NCBI GenBank assembly: GCA_033398695.1
Contig: CM065802.1
Coordinates: 142,958,096 to 143,022,095, forward strand
Length of the DNA: 64,000 bases
From: Orobanche coerulescens
Lineage: Eukaryota > Streptophyta > Magnoliopsida > Lamiales > Orobanchaceae
Direction: 5' to 3'
Shown here piece after piece: positions 22,483-34,726 of the stretch. Every line of letters begins with the position of its first letter. Position 1 is the stretch's first letter. The position numbers and the translations under genes are program-made. Below the pieces are notes generated by a model, which was not told the DNA's origin, made no database searches, and worked only from the letters and a program-made list of their open reading frames with translations.

Positions 22483-23135
22483 GTACGTAGTTTCGACGCT
22501 GAACCCTCTTGTTTTTCAATTCTATACATGTTTTGAGGCACTTTGACGGATTCTTTTTGGAGTTTTGATGAAAATCGAATTGGGGATCCACTTTTTGGGG
22601 CTTTTGTTAGACTTTGATGTTCTATGAATTTTATGCCCGATTGTTGATAGAATCTTGAGGGAAACATGTTATCTGTGCTTGATTGTTCATGGGTACTTCG
22701 AATTGGGGGATTAATTGATGAAATTGAACGAATTTTGAAAAAAACCCCCAAATTGGAAGAACCCTAATTTCGCATTTTATTGGAATTGGGTATATTTGTT
22801 GAACTGAATTGTTAATTGGGATTGATATGAGTTGAATTGTTGATGAATTAGATTGGATTTGAGAGAATTTGCCCTAATATGATCGTAGTGTGTTGTTTTA
22901 TTATTGTGGGTGGTGATTTTGAGCCTTTGAATATGAAATGGGGGAGTCTAAGTTTGGGGGAGGTTGTGTGATTTGTTGATCGTAGTATATGGCTGTCGGG
23001 TCTATGATTTTGATGTTTATTGGGCATTATAGGGCCCTTAGTTGATATTGTGGGATTATTAGATTATGTCGACGCTTGTTGAATGTTTGTATTATGAGTT
23101 ACTTATTGGATATTGATTGGATGGTTGTTTTGTAG
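22483..23135 (+). other. Predicted 5' UTR intron of the ATHILA ORF
   Basis: Donor GATCAAG|GTACGTAG at 22483 and acceptor GTTTTGTAG at 23135, ten bases before the ATG of the ORF. The 653-base stretch is AT-rich and has no coding sequence. The donor context GATCAAG|GTA is the same as in the G1 LTR. Confidence 0.55.
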
Positions 23136-23145
23136 GAACTTTGAA

Positions 23146-24612
23146 ATGGGAAAGCAAAGCAAGAAGTCGAAGCCGAGTACGGCCGGAAAGTCTAACGCAA
23201 CCACAGAGAAGGAAAAAGCTCCGACGAAGGTAGTGCCGGCTATCCCGATCCCGGCTGCACTCGACCCGAAGAAGTTCAAGCTAAGATTGACTGGGCCAGA
23301 GTCTAAAAGAAGGTGGTCGCACCTTATCGGAATGTCACACAAGCATTTCCGATTTTTTTATGAGGAGACGGCTCGGGGTATGGGTATATACGACGATATT
23401 ATATTACTAGCAAGACAGTGCGGGTTTGAGAGCATTTTTCGGGCAAACTATCTCACTTACCACGTGTTCACCGTGGAGTTTCTGTCCACACTTGAGGTTT
23501 TTAGGGAGAACGGGACTCCGGCATCTATTCGCTTCAACCTCGACAATACTGAAAGGGAGCTCTCGGCCGACGAAGTTAATGCCATCATCAACGGGGCCGA
23601 GGACGGGTCATTCCAGCAGGGCGATCATGCCAAAGAAAACTTAGAGCTGTGGTCCAAGATGATTTTCCGCAGGGAGGAGACACTTCTCATTTATAATCCG
23701 ACGTATGCCAAGGCCTCCTCGATCAGGAACCCAGTTCTCCGTTATATCCACCGTCTGTTCACCTCGACGATTTTGAGCCGTACCGACTCGGGGACGTGCT
23801 TGTCCACTGATCTTCACCTTTTATGGTCGGCCTTGAACGGTACACGGAAGCACGCCGGATGTTTTCTGATTGAGCACATGGAGAAACAAGCCCGGATGAC
23901 CGGGAAGCAGAGGATTGGGATTGGGGCGTTCGTGACCCCTATCGCGGAGCATCTTGGGGTGCACATTAGAGGAGAGCCGGTGTCCCGAGACATCTATTTG
24001 GATAGACCGACACTACAGAGGCAAGAGATGCTTGCCTTCACCGAGGGGTTCGACTGGAAATTGCACGGTCGGAACAAAACCGTGTCCCTCTTCCGACTCC
24101 CCTCTCCGACCTTGACTTCTGTGATGGGCGACGCGCCCGATGTATATGCGAGGTGGAGTATGAGCTCCGCGGCTCATTTGGCACTTATCCGACCGTTGGA
24201 TGCGTCTCGTAAGAGGCAACGCCGGGAGGTGACCATTGATGAGCCGTTCTTGGAGGGAGCCGAGGAGGAGCAGGATGATATACCCGAGGGGGGTAGCCGT
24301 GACGATATTCCCACCGGTGGAGGTAGTAGTTTTCAGATGAGAGCTCCGGACTTTGATGCTTTTGAGTCGAGATTTTTTGAGAGAGAGAGAGAGATGCACG
24401 AGGAGAGTATGCAGGCGCAAGACAATTATCATTTGGCGAGTATGCGTTCTTTGACAGCCGAGTTTGGTTCTTTGGGAACTCGGCTGGGCGAGGTTGAGAC
24501 TCGGGTGGGTGTTGTTGCCACTCGGGTCAATGAGTTGTACGAGCTCGTGGAGAAACGATCCGAAGAGGACAGAGTGTGGCGACAGGAGGAGATTGCTTGG
24601 AGGGAGCAATAG
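23146..24612 (+). CDS. ATHILA ORF protein of G2
   Basis: Intact frame of 488 residues from ATG 23146, the first ATG after the predicted acceptor. Basic Lys/Ser/Thr-rich N-terminus, then a globular part (about residues 40-350) that I recognise as the ATHILA ORF-1 type protein family, then Asp/Glu/Gly linkers and a C-terminal helical heptad-like region (about 400-480) rich in Glu and Arg. It lies where Athila elements carry their third, env-position gene. No signal peptide or membrane segment is visible, so an envelope role is not supported here. Its function is unknown. It is the only G2 gene besides gag without a break. Confidence 0.82.
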   Translation: MGKQSKKSKPSTAGKSNATTEKEKAPTKVVPAIPIPAALDPKKFKLRLTGPESKRRWSHLIGMSHKHFRFFYEETARGMGIYDDIILLARQCGFESIFRANYLTYHVFTVEFLSTLEVFRENGTPASIRFNLDNTERELSADEVNAIINGAEDGSFQQGDHAKENLELWSKMIFRREETLLIYNPTYAKASSIRNPVLRYIHRLFTSTILSRTDSGTCLSTDLHLLWSALNGTRKHAGCFLIEHMEKQARMTGKQRIGIGAFVTPIAEHLGVHIRGEPVSRDIYLDRPTLQRQEMLAFTEGFDWKLHGRNKTVSLFRLPSPTLTSVMGDAPDVYARWSMSSAAHLALIRPLDASRKRQRREVTIDEPFLEGAEEEQDDIPEGGSRDDIPTGGGSSFQMRAPDFDAFESRFFEREREMHEESMQAQDNYHLASMRSLTAEFGSLGTRLGEVETRVGVVATRVNELYELVEKRSEEDRVWRQEEIAWREQ

Positions 24613-26204
24613 AGGAAGAGGCAGGAAGATAGGTGGGCCCAGGAGGACCACTACCACCGAATGCTACACGAGATGTACCACTTTGCTCCTTTCCCCGATT
24701 CACATGCCCGCTATGATCCGAGCTCGCCGACAAACCCGCCATTTCCGCCACAGTGATCAGGTACTCCATTAACAAAGCCACTCCTTTCTCTTTTCAAACT
24801 TATTCCTCCTTTAGGATGCGAAATAAGTTTGGGGGGGGGGGAGAAGTGCGGCTTTGTTAATTTCTTTACGTGTGAGTACCTTGTTTGCCTTGTATTTTAT
24901 TTGCTTGTGTTGGTGCCCATTGTTTTTTATTTGTGCTTATCATATTGGTGTTGCGTGGTTTTGGCTTTTGTTGCTTAGTTTTTAGTTTTTGTTATGTTCA
25001 TTTTCGTTTGGTGTGTTTGCTAGTTTCTATTTTTTTTTTAGGTCGTAGTAGTTTTTTTTTAGATTTCGTGTTTGCTTTTATTTGCTTTTCGTTGTTTGTT
25101 TTAGATAGCCTTGCTTGTCTTAATTTTTCTTTATTAGTGAATTTTCCGTGCTTCTATTTGTGTGATACCGATGTTACGACACTGTTTTTCTCTCTGAAGA
25201 AACGGTCGAGTTTAGTCGAGTTGTAGTCAGTTATTTCTGTTTTGCATAGTATTCATTTAGGTCCAAAATTTTTCGTGATTGTAGAGGTCTTGGCAGATAA
25301 GAGACGATACATACTTGTTTTAAAATCACCGTCAATACGTTTGGTTACATCTTCCGGATAGTGAGTCGTACTGTTTCTTTAGTCGTGTTGGCACTTAGAT
25401 TGAGTTTAGAGTCGGTCAGTTTTTCCCAAAAGTTGAGATAATGTTGTTCTATGAAGGGAAGTCTAGTAACCGGGGGCATTCGCGTGACCCGTTGTTTACC
25501 CTCGCGTAAAACGACGACTCTGATTAGACTAGTGATTTAGATATTTCACATGTGCCAATGATAGGAAGCCTAGTAACCGGGGGTATTCGCGTGACCCGCT
25601 GTTTACTCTCGCGTAAAACGGCGACCTTGATTCGGACATGCGGAAATTATATATTCGAGTTGTTTCTCCGCTGTAGACGGGAACTTAGTAACTAGAAGCA
25701 TCCATGTGCCCCATGAGTGTCTTTTACGTCAAACGGTTTCCTAATACAAGAGAATGGAAGTTCCACCCTAGGATTACCCCGATGAAACATCCCGAGATCC
25801 TAACCTAGTGGTCAACTCGAATCAAATTCTTGAACATATATATAAGGGAATACTGCCCGAGGTTTATTTCTTATGAAACTCGTGAAAATTGTGCCACTAG
25901 ACTGTGTAACGGGACGAACTAGCTTGTTTATTTTAGCCTTTCATATTGACGGTCGATTTGACTCACGTTTTGTTAATCTTTGAGCTGGATTTTCTTCATG
26001 AACGAATGATTAGGACTGAACTTGACTACTTTGCGGAATCATTATTCTGAGTGCAGCTCGCTTTTATGACACTCGGATTATTTAGAGAGAATTACAGGAT
26101 AGTATTGATTAGGTTGAACACTATGAGTTGCACGATGATTCACGACATTCTTTTTCTTTTCTTTTTGTTGTTCGGGACGAACAAGGCTTAAGTTTGGGGG
26201 GGTT
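24613..26204 (+). other. Non-coding 3' region of G2 with polypurine tract
   Basis: No gene is supported in 1.6 kb after the ATHILA ORF; the open frame at 24885-25226 is pyrimidine-rich low-complexity sequence. The functional polypurine tract AAGTTTGGGGGGGTTT-like lies at 26190-26204, next to the 3' LTR. Similar tracts occur at 22949-22963 (AAGTTTGGGGGAGG) and 24831-24846 (AAGTTT followed by a run of G). Confidence 0.75.
25455..25745 (+). repeat. Three degenerate units of about 113 bases in G2 3' region
   Basis: Units marked by AGTAACCGGGGGCATTCGCG ... CTCGCGTAAAACG occur near 25467 and 25571; a third, more diverged, lies near 25684 (AGTAACTAGAAGCATCC). Function unknown. Confidence 0.65.
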
Positions 26205-27656
26205 TGATAAGTGGTAATTTTACCACTTATTTCTAGGATTTTATACTAGGTTTTTATCTCGTTTCGTGATTAATGTGCTCGTATTTGGCTTATTTATGAT
26301 TAGTCGAGCCGTATTACGCGTTTGGGTTGGTTTTAGTGTGTTTGCAGGTTTTTAGAGCCAAAAGGACCCAAAACGAGACAAAGGACCGAGAAGTCGAGTC
26401 ACGGACGGAAGAAACGGATTTTTGCAAGAGACAGACCACCCTATCGGCCCAGCCTATCGGCCGATAGGTTCGTCCGAAAGGTGTTCCTGCCCTACCGTTG
26501 GATGCGATCGACGAACCAACTATCGGCCAAGCTATCGACCGATAGGCCAGGCCGATATGCTGCCCAGCGGACTCTCGTGTTTTGACGAATTATAACTCTT
26601 TTGGATAGTTTTTGCTTCCTAGATTAGGGCTAATCGGGATTTTAACCCCCTTAGGCTATATAAACCTCCTCCTAGACCTAGTTCTATGATCTTTCACCAT
26701 CTTGGATCATTCTTTTTCATCTTTTATCATCTTTTGCAATCTTTTACATATTTTGGCAAGATTAATTCTTGGGATACAAGAACTTTTTGGAGGCAGCAAT
26801 TATTATTGTTTTTCGGAGATTGAAGACTCGGAGTTCATCCGTAAGGGTGGTAATCTCTCTTTTCATATTAATAATATGCATTCTTCATCTATTTCTTGTT
26901 TAATTTCAATTATGTCTGGCTAAATTCATTGATTGATTCTAGGGTTAGTAAATTTAATTGATGTTCACATGATGTTCCTTTGATTACCTTTTTACCTTTC
27001 ATCCTAGGCTTGTGATCAAGTTGTCTTAAATCTCATGTTAGATTAAAGGGCCCTTAATCGATGCATGCTAGCTAATTGATTTTGCCCGGAAGGAGTAATT
27101 AATTAGTGGAAATACTTGATGCACAATATGATTTTATCTTGAGACTGTGGAGTAAGATAAATCATAGATAAATAAGTTGGCGCTTTTTAAGTGATTTAAA
27201 TTCTTTGAGCCCTGGCGGGGAAAAAGGTTTAAATTAACTATCTTTCTAGGTTGCCTTGATCGGAATTCTAGATTGGCTGAGTGATTATTTCTAGGATTGA
27301 ATTAAAATTTGGGGAAAAGGAATCAAGTGAATGGATTATGTGAACTCAATTAGATGATACTACCCTAGGATCAATCACCTTTAGACTTGTGATTTTATCT
27401 TGCTAATTTGTTTATTGCTTGATTTAGTTAATTCATCTTTTATTTAATTTTTATTTTTCGATTTTTAAAGTTAGATAAGTAGAATCAAAACAAACTTTCG
27501 GATTCCTAAATAGCAGTCAAATTTTGAGTAGAGTTACTTCCTTTATTTTCGACACATCAATTCCCTTGGGTTCGACACCTTGGAAATACTCCGAGGTTTT
27601 ACAAATTTTAAAATTGATCGGATTTGAAAACCATACTACGCGAATCCAAGCGATCA
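26205..27656 (+). repeat. 3' LTR of G2
   Basis: 1,452 bases, same ends as the 5' LTR. I count roughly 15 differences by eye, mostly single bases, plus one short altered stretch near 27145. Confidence 0.96.
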
Positions 27657-27661
27657 CCATG

Positions 27662-28621
27662 TCACAAGATATGGACTTGCACGAATCCGTATATTAGCTA
27701 CTTAAGGATTTTGAGACATTAAAATCTGCACACCTATATGTATCAGCCGAGAAGACTCAGCTGCAAAATGAGAATAGGCAGCTGAAAAATGATTTTGAAA
27801 AACTTATCTTAGAATTAAATAAAGTCAAATCTGATCCTGAAAACCAGGCTGCAGTTAACTTGAAAAACCAGGCTGATGTCACTACAGCTGAGATAAAACG
27901 ATTAACTGTTTTAAATAGTGAAAAATCAGCTGCACTTGCTCATGTCAAGGCCGAATTTACTAAACTGACTCAGGTAAGTAAGACTCAGGCGTAGGAAATA
28001 ACCTCCCTGAAAGCATCTTTAACTCTGGACAAATTGTGTACTAATAAAAGGCCACTATATTCCATATCAGGCCTTGGATATGATCCTCACACTCCCTCTA
28101 GTTCTAAAACCACTTTCATCAAGGGAGAAACAATTGTCTCGTCTGCTCAGCCTATATACAAACCGGTATTTAAAAATAGGCAACAGCCAAGTCACAAGTC
28201 TAGGCTGTAGCTAGGGTTCACAAGGCAGCCACCTAGACAAGCGACTAGGCAATGGCCAAGGCAGAAGCAGCAGCCCAGACAACATGCCCATTATTATCAA
28301 AAACTCCCTAAAAATAGATTTCAAAATGGGAGGGGCATATGGAAACCTCAAGGTTATCCTAATTTTTAAAATGAACAAGTGTGGAGACCTCAAATATTTA
28401 ATAAATGGTCTCAGCCAAGGTTTAGAAATGGCCCACACTATCAATATTATGAGGAATATCCAGTATACAATCCTAACAGAGGATACAGACCCAGACCTTA
28501 CACACCTTATAGGGGTAATAACAACAATTTTCACAATCCAAGGAGAAATCAATTCTCCAGGAAACCATCTAACCCTAGAGGACCCACACAGATTTGGGTA
28601 CCTAAGTCTCTGCTTGTATGA
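27662..28621 (+). pseudogene. gag of C1, C-terminal part
   Basis: Resumes the C1 gag frame after G2. A long coiled coil (AEKTQLQNENRQLK onward, about 27730-28040) is followed by a Gln/Arg/Tyr/Asn-rich basic tail (28140-28600), probably RNA-binding, ending in the PTQIWVPKS motif found before the copia protease. Stops interrupt it at 27695, 27992, 28208 (TAG), 28367 (TAA) and 28619 (TGA). The frame is never shifted. Confidence 0.8.
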
Positions 28622-30439
28622 TTGCAGAAAAGGTGGAAGGACTACTACCACATCTCCACAAACTCAAATTTTGGAGGTGAAGAATGGTTTGTAGATTCCG
28701 GATGCTCGAGGCACATGACCGGGAACAAGAAGATGCTGACAAAATATACCAAAGAAAGAGGTCCAGACACAACCTTTGGAGATAGCTCTAGAGGACAAAC
28801 CAAGGGCTTTGGAGAGCTGCACCGAGGAAATATTGTTATATCCAAAGTTCACTATGTCAAAGGGCTCAAGTATAATCTCCTAAGCATAAGCCAGTTTTGT
28901 GATGAGAAGAATCTAGTAGTATTCACCATTTGGAAATGTATGGTGATTGATATCCTATCTGGAGAGGTGAAGCTACAAGGATTCATAAGGAGAGATGTCT
29001 ACATGATAGATTGGAACACAGGAACTCCCAATACCTATTTTCTATCTAAGACAATAGCTGAGAATGGATAGTTGTGGCACAAAAGATTATGTCATCTGAA
29101 CTTCAAAGCCATCAACAATATTAGTTCTCAGAAGCTGGTCAGAGGACTTCTAGAGGAAGCATTCAAGAAGGAAGCTCTTTGTGATGCGTGTCAAAAAGGA
29201 AAGCAAACCAGAGCATCATTCAAGCCAGTTCAGCCTACAACCCTCACAACAAGGATCTTAGATCTACTTCACATGGATCTATTTGGTCCTATCAAGCCAA
29301 GGACTCTAAGTGGCAGAAAGCATGCCCTAGTAGTAGTGGATGACTATTCAAGGTACACATGGATTATCTTCCTGTACAAGAAAAGTGAAACCTTGACCAA
29401 GCTACCTCAGCTGCTGAGAAGGATTCAGAATGAGAAATCTCTCTCAATCATCAAGATCAGATCAGACAGAGGAGGAGAATTTCTCAACAAGACGATCACT
29501 GATTACAATGATCAGAAAGGAATCCAGCATGAGATCTCTGCAGCCAGGACCCCCCAGCAGAATGGTGTTGCCGAAAGAAGGAACAGAACCCTAAAAGAAG
29601 CAGCCATGTCTATGATTGTAGAAGCAGACTTGCCCAAGAGGTTCTGGGCTGAAGCTGTCAACACAGCTTGCCATACTCATAACAGGAGTATGATAGTAGG
29701 GAGACATGGAAAAACTCTCTATGAGGTTTGGAATAACAGAACACCTACTGTTGCTTACTTTCATATCTTTGGTTGTAAGTGTTTCATCCACAACAACGAT
29801 AAAACACAACTAAATGCCTTTGATGATAAAACTGATGATGGTCTCTTTATGGGATATTCACAAAGAAGCAAGGCATATAGAGTCTTTAATAAAAGAACCT
29901 TAGTTATGGAGGAAACACCCCATGTTGTATTTGATGAATCTATTGTTGAGTACAGGAAGCAAGTTGAGCTAATTGAGGATAAGCTCAAATCCGCATCTCT
30001 CGAAGAAGTCATTATACATGACACTGGAATGGTGGACTCATCTGTAGATCAGCTTGAAGACCCAACTGTAGCTGCTGAAGACCCAACTGCAGATCAAACA
30101 GGAACACCAAACCTACCTAATACAGTTGCCGCTGATGAAGACCCATTTGTAGCTGATAAAGACTCATCTGCAGACCAGACCAGATCCCAACCTGCAGATG
30201 ACAATACGGTAGCTGATCCAGTTGCAGACCAAGGAGACCAGATCCAAGCTGATGCAGACAGAGAAGAAATCCATAAGAGCAATTCTAAAGGGGGAACAGA
30301 CCCTGAAGAAGAAGATATCCCCAAGTGGCTCAAAGACCATCCAATCCAACAAATCATTGGGAAGTTGACTGACGGAGTTAATACAAGACAGTCTACTTTA
30401 CCTGCAGGAATGGCAATGTTCTCTTGCTTCATGTCCTAG
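28622..30439 (+). pseudogene. Protease and integrase of C1
   Basis: Same frame as gag. Protease active site VDSGCSRHMTG near 28690, then GAG-pre-integrase region and the zinc domain (LWHKRLCHLNF ... CDACQKGKQTR). The integrase core has Asp in LLHMDLFGP / VVVDDYSRYTW, Asp in IRSDRGGEFLN and Glu in GVAERRNRTLKEA, then the copia connector (YEVWNNRTP, FGCKCF, GLFMGYS). A Glu/Asp/Ala-rich linker with repeats of DPT/ADQ follows. Stops at 29069 (TAG) and 30437 (TAG) interrupt the frame. Confidence 0.9.
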
Positions 30440-30466
30440 ATAGAACCCAAGACAACAAAGCAAGCC

Positions 30467-31975
30467 TTGGAAGATTATTCTTGGATCAATGCCATACAAG
30501 AGGAGCTTGAACAAATGGAAAGGAACAATGTTTGGAAACTAACAGACAGACCAGATCATAAGAAGGTTATTGACACCAAATGGGTGTACAAAAACAAAAG
30601 CGACGAAGATGGAGCTGTTGTTAGGAATAAAGCCAGACTTGTTGCTAAAGGATATGCACAGTGTGCAAGAATAGATTTTGATGAAACCTATGCACCTGAT
30701 GCAAGATTAGAAGCCATCAGACTATTCCTCGCATATGCTGCATTCAGGGATTTTGAAGTCTATCAGATGGATGTAAAGAGTGCATTCCTTAATGGAATCC
30801 TAGAAGAAGAAGTCTATGTGGAGCAACTCCCAGGATTTGTCAAAGGAGACAAAGTCTACAAGCTGTTGAAGGCTCTATATGGACTTAAGCAAGCACCAAG
30901 AGCTTGGTATGAAACCTTATCTGTATTTATTGAGAAGAACGGTTTCTGTAAAGGGAAAGTGGACAAGACCTTATTCAGAGTGGAGTATGAAGGCCACATA
31001 TTAATAGTTCAAATATATGTGGACGACATTATATTTGGCTCAACCAACCCAGAGCTGTGTGAGAAATTCTCAAACCTCATGCAAGGAGAGTTTGAGATGA
31101 GTATGATGGGAAAGCTTAACTTCTTTCTTGGATTACAAGTCAAGCAGATGGAAAATGGAATTTTCATCAATCAAGCCAAATATACCCGAGACCTCATCAA
31201 GAGATTTGGAATGGAATCAGCCAAAACAGCAAGAATTCCTATGAGCACAAGTACTCACCTAAATGCAGATGAGGGACGCATATCAATGGATTCAACCCAC
31301 TACAGAGGACTTATTGGATCATTTCTATACCTCACTGCAAGCAGACCAGATATATCTTATGTCGTAGTAGTATGCGCGCGATTTCAATCCAAGCCAAAGC
31401 AGTCGCACCAAGATGCATCCAAGAGAATAATTAAATACCTTAAGTCTACGGTCAATGTTGGACTATGGTATCCTAAGGACGATAACTTCGAGCTATCAGG
31501 ATATTCAGATGAAGACTTCACAGGATGCAAAATTAATAGGAAAAGCACTAGTGGAACGTGCCAAACCAGACTGATATCCTGGTTCAGCAAGAAGCAGGTT
31601 TATAACTCTATCTCCACCACAGAGTCAGAATACCTAGCTGCAGGTAGTTGTTGTGCCCAGATCTTATGGATCAGACAACAGCTGAGGGACTACAACATCA
31701 TTGCCAATGAAGTTCCTATCTGGTGTGACAACAACAGTGCTATTGCAATAACCAACAACCCGCTATTGCATTCAAGGACTAAGCACATTGATGTTAAGCA
31801 TCATTTCATTAGAGATCACGTGCTTAACAAGAGAGTCAGAGTTGAAAGAGTTAGCACAGACTACCAAATTGCTGATATCTTCACCAAACCTTTGCCAGAA
31901 GAAAGATTTTTGGAGCTGAGCAGAGAACTTGGTTTATTAGATTGGGAATCTAGTACAGAAGAAAAAGCTAGCTGA
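30467..31975 (+). pseudogene. Reverse transcriptase and RNase H of C1
   Basis: Uninterrupted 502-residue end of the C1 polyprotein, same frame as upstream; there is no own start, it would be read as part of the polyprotein. RT blocks: [50 protein letters not shown] and catalytic YVDDI near 31018. RNase H has [33 protein letters not shown] and the closing [15 protein letters not shown] and ADIFTKPL. All catalytic Asp/Glu positions that I can see are kept. Confidence 0.9.
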
Positions 31976-32502
31976 TGCAGACAAGAAGACGAAGGACAGA
32001 CGAAGGAACCTAGATGATCAAAACCACAGGCGAGAAGTCAAAGGAGTCAACTCACCTGATGCAGAGCAGTCAACAGTCAACGGTCAACCAGCTAAGTTTT
32101 CTAAACCTAACCGACTTCTAAATATTATATTATTATCTGCTATTTATATAAATAGTATGATATTATTTGTGGATCACAAGTGGCATAATATTATATGCTT
32201 TAGAAATATACCTGGCAATCACAGGTTCAATCGACCTCCACTGTGACAAATTTAAATCCAACCGTCCAGTTTCAAACTCAAAACCTGGACCACCGATTAA
32301 AATTTGAATTTTAAAAAGGGATCTCAAAAGGTGAACCACCGATTAAAATAAATGATTATTTAATTATAGCATCGTTTCATTTTTCTTATAAGGACGGAAA
32401 ACCCTTTCACTTTACCTTCACCAAAATTTCGAAAACCCTAATTTACAGAGCAGAAATTCCTTCGAACTATCAATATACTAAGAAATTGTCTATCTTGCAG
32501 AA
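31976..32502 (+). other. Spacer between pol and extra ORF of C1
   Basis: AT-rich, no gene. A TATA-like CTTATAAGG lies at 32385-32393, about 115 bases before the ATG at 32503, so a separate promoter for the 3' coding region is possible. Confidence 0.5.
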
Positions 32503-33918
32503 ATGGAATCTTATTTTGAAGGCGTAAACCTGAAGGCAGTCAAGGACCAGATCATTTTCTCCCTGGTCGTTGATTTCGAGGGACTCCTAGAATCGAATCT
32601 GGAGAACAACGATGTTCTATACCTTATCCGCTCGATGAAGATGAATGGGATCTACCCATTTTTGGATATCAGTCCCAAGCTCTTGTTTAAAGAGGATGTT
32701 ATTGCGTTTTTCTAAGAAGCCCGAGTCATTGAATTGGGGATTTGAAGCACTGCCGGTGGGATCTAAGTGGACATATCACCAGAGACGATTGGAAAAGCTT
32801 TTGGAATGAAGAATCGTGGCATGGCGGTTGAGGCCCTTAAACAGAGCACAACCGATACTTGGTTGAAGATTAAGGCGATCGACCAATCGGAAAAACTTAA
32901 GCTGACCGCCAAGAGAAGTGAGATTAAAAGAGAATACCGCTATATGTTGGACATAACCAACAAAATAGTCATGGGCATGGCCGGCAGCTACGACCAACTG
33001 TCGTCCGCTAAATTCATGGTGCTGGGAGCACTAATCCAAGACACACCAATTGACTGGACGGACTACATTTACAGGCAGTTGGTGCGGGAAGTCAACAAGG
33101 CCGAGTGGCTTGTTAAAGAGAAGAATTTCAAATCCAAGCTGGCGTTCGGAACGCAGCTAAGTTGGATTTTGGAGAAGATTGGTGTGGCAAAAGGAAATAC
33201 TGATCCTTTCCACATCAAAAAAAGACTTGGTCATCTTGACCAAGAAACCTTGAGGAGGCTAGGAAGCGAAAGAAGAGCAGCTCAGATCTTAAAAGAGCTG
33301 TCTGATTCAGGGACTTACAAATACCCTGAATCATCAGACGAGTCCGACCAGGCTGCAGCCTGCAACCCACCTGCAGCCCAGTCTGATACAGAGTCAGACA
33401 ATACACCTATTTCTCTTAGTTTCAAGAGAAGGGGACCAACCCCTGGTGAGCCATCCATAATTCATTCCTCACCAAAACCATCTCCAAAGAGGCCCAGGCG
33501 ATTGCAGTTCAGTGAAGAGGAGCAGCCAGAGCAATACCTCAGCCCTACAGCCAAGTCTCCTGCACATTTGGAGGACCAGCCTACTCCAGCCAGCCTGGAG
33601 ACCCAGATTGTCCCCCTTCTCACTCCCCAGTACATTTCTGAAGAAGAGGAAGCAGGTTTAATCATCAATATACCTGAGGCAAATTACAGTTTCAACCTGC
33701 TTGATAACAACATTTTCAACCTATCTATAGAGCAGCTTAAAATGGTAAAACCCCTTGCTCTAAAACACTCTTTCGTTCACATTTATGAGGAGTGGAAAAT
33801 TTTTAAATCCTATTCTTTCACTCAACTACAAACTTTCATTGAGGTGAGTGGCTGGGAATATCTCCAGGCCACTGAAGAAGCGCTGATGAATTATTTTAAC
33901 AAATCAGACGCAATTTAA
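32503..33918 (+). pseudogene. Extra 3' ORF of C1, globular part
   Basis: Starts at ATG 32503 after a poly-A-rich leader. Stops at 32713 (TAA), about 32743 (TGA) and 32764 (TAA) precede a 383-residue open stretch in the same frame (32767-33918). The stretch has a helical domain (DWTDYIYRQLVREVNKAEWL..., LSWILEKIGV) resembling the putative plant transposon protein domain seen in extra ORFs of plant retroelements, then a Ser/Pro-rich, acidic linker. In SIRE elements this position is called env-like, but I see no signal peptide or transmembrane segment. Function unknown. Confidence 0.65.
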
Positions 33919-33939
33919 CTACTTCAGAAAAATTGGTTC

Positions 33940-34690
33940 ATGTCCAATTTTAAAACTCACAGGGACCAATTTATTCATACAATTATGTTTAGTATATTTG
34001 ATGGATCTGTTGAGAAAGAAGAAGAGGTTGAAGAGAAAGAAATAATAATAGAGGAGTTAGTGCCGGAAGAAGAAGAAATTATTGTTATTGAAGAGGGGAG
34101 ACAGGAAGAAATAGAAGAAGAAAATATCTCAGTTGAAAAACAACCTGGAGAAGAAGAAGTCGAAAAAACTGTGGAATTGGTGGATGAAGAAGAAGAAGAA
34201 GGAGATGAAGTTGATCAGGAGGCTGAAGAAGAAAAATAGGATGATGATAAAGATGATGATGATGAGAAAGGCTGATAAAGATGAAGATAAAAATGATGAT
34301 GATGATGGTGGTAAAGATGAAGGAGGAGAAAAAGAAGTCGAGAAAGAAAAGGAGAATGATGAAGAGGAAGAAAAAGAAGCTGAGAAAGAAAAGGGGAATG
34401 ATGAAGAGGAAGAAAAAGAAGGAGAGAAGGAGTTGGAAAAGAAATAAGGAGATAAAGAGAAGGCGCCAGAAAAGGAGGCAGAAAAGGAAGCTGCATCAGA
34501 GAAGGTTGGGCCACCTGCCCGATATACCAGCCTAGATGCAGACTTGGCTGAAGACTCCAGATCGGGGACACCAGAACAGACCCCATCTGGTATGCCAGCT
34601 GCAGACAGGAGTCTGCAGACATGTGGATCATCCGCACACCCACCTGCAGGTGTAGAAGGTTCAGGCGAGCACTCTCCACAGACATCATAA
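33940..34690 (+). pseudogene. Extra 3' ORF of C1, Glu/Lys repeat part
   Basis: Continues the same frame, then shifts. Very rich in Glu, Lys and Asp, coded by GAAGAA/GATGAT repeats (34020-34440). A charged region like this could be a disordered linker. The repeat makes slippage likely and the frame is broken after 34239. Long frames on the minus strand here are shadows of the repeat. Confidence 0.6.
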
Positions 34691-34726
34691 ATTACACCTG
34701 TGATGTCTGAGCTGATCTGACAGATT

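Larger units (their letters stand above)
14847..27656 (+). mobile_element. G2: Athila-type gypsy element
   Basis: LTRs 14847-16300 and 26205-27656 (about 1% different by eye), perfect target duplication CCATG (14842-14846, 27657-27661), tRNA-Asp primer site, gag, protease, RT, RNase H, integrase, then a separate ATHILA ORF, non-coding 3' region and polypurine tract. All of these are Athila traits. pol is broken in several places although the LTRs are almost identical, so the copy was probably defective when it inserted. Confidence 0.95.

Noticed and set aside
24013..24657. Minus-strand frame of 214 codons across the ATHILA ORF
   Set aside because: Shadow of the plus-strand gene, which has a family match and a splice-supported start.
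24885..25226. Hydrophobic 113-codon frame that could pass for membrane segments
   Set aside because: T-rich low-complexity DNA in the G2 3' region without a conserved pattern; not taken as an envelope gene.
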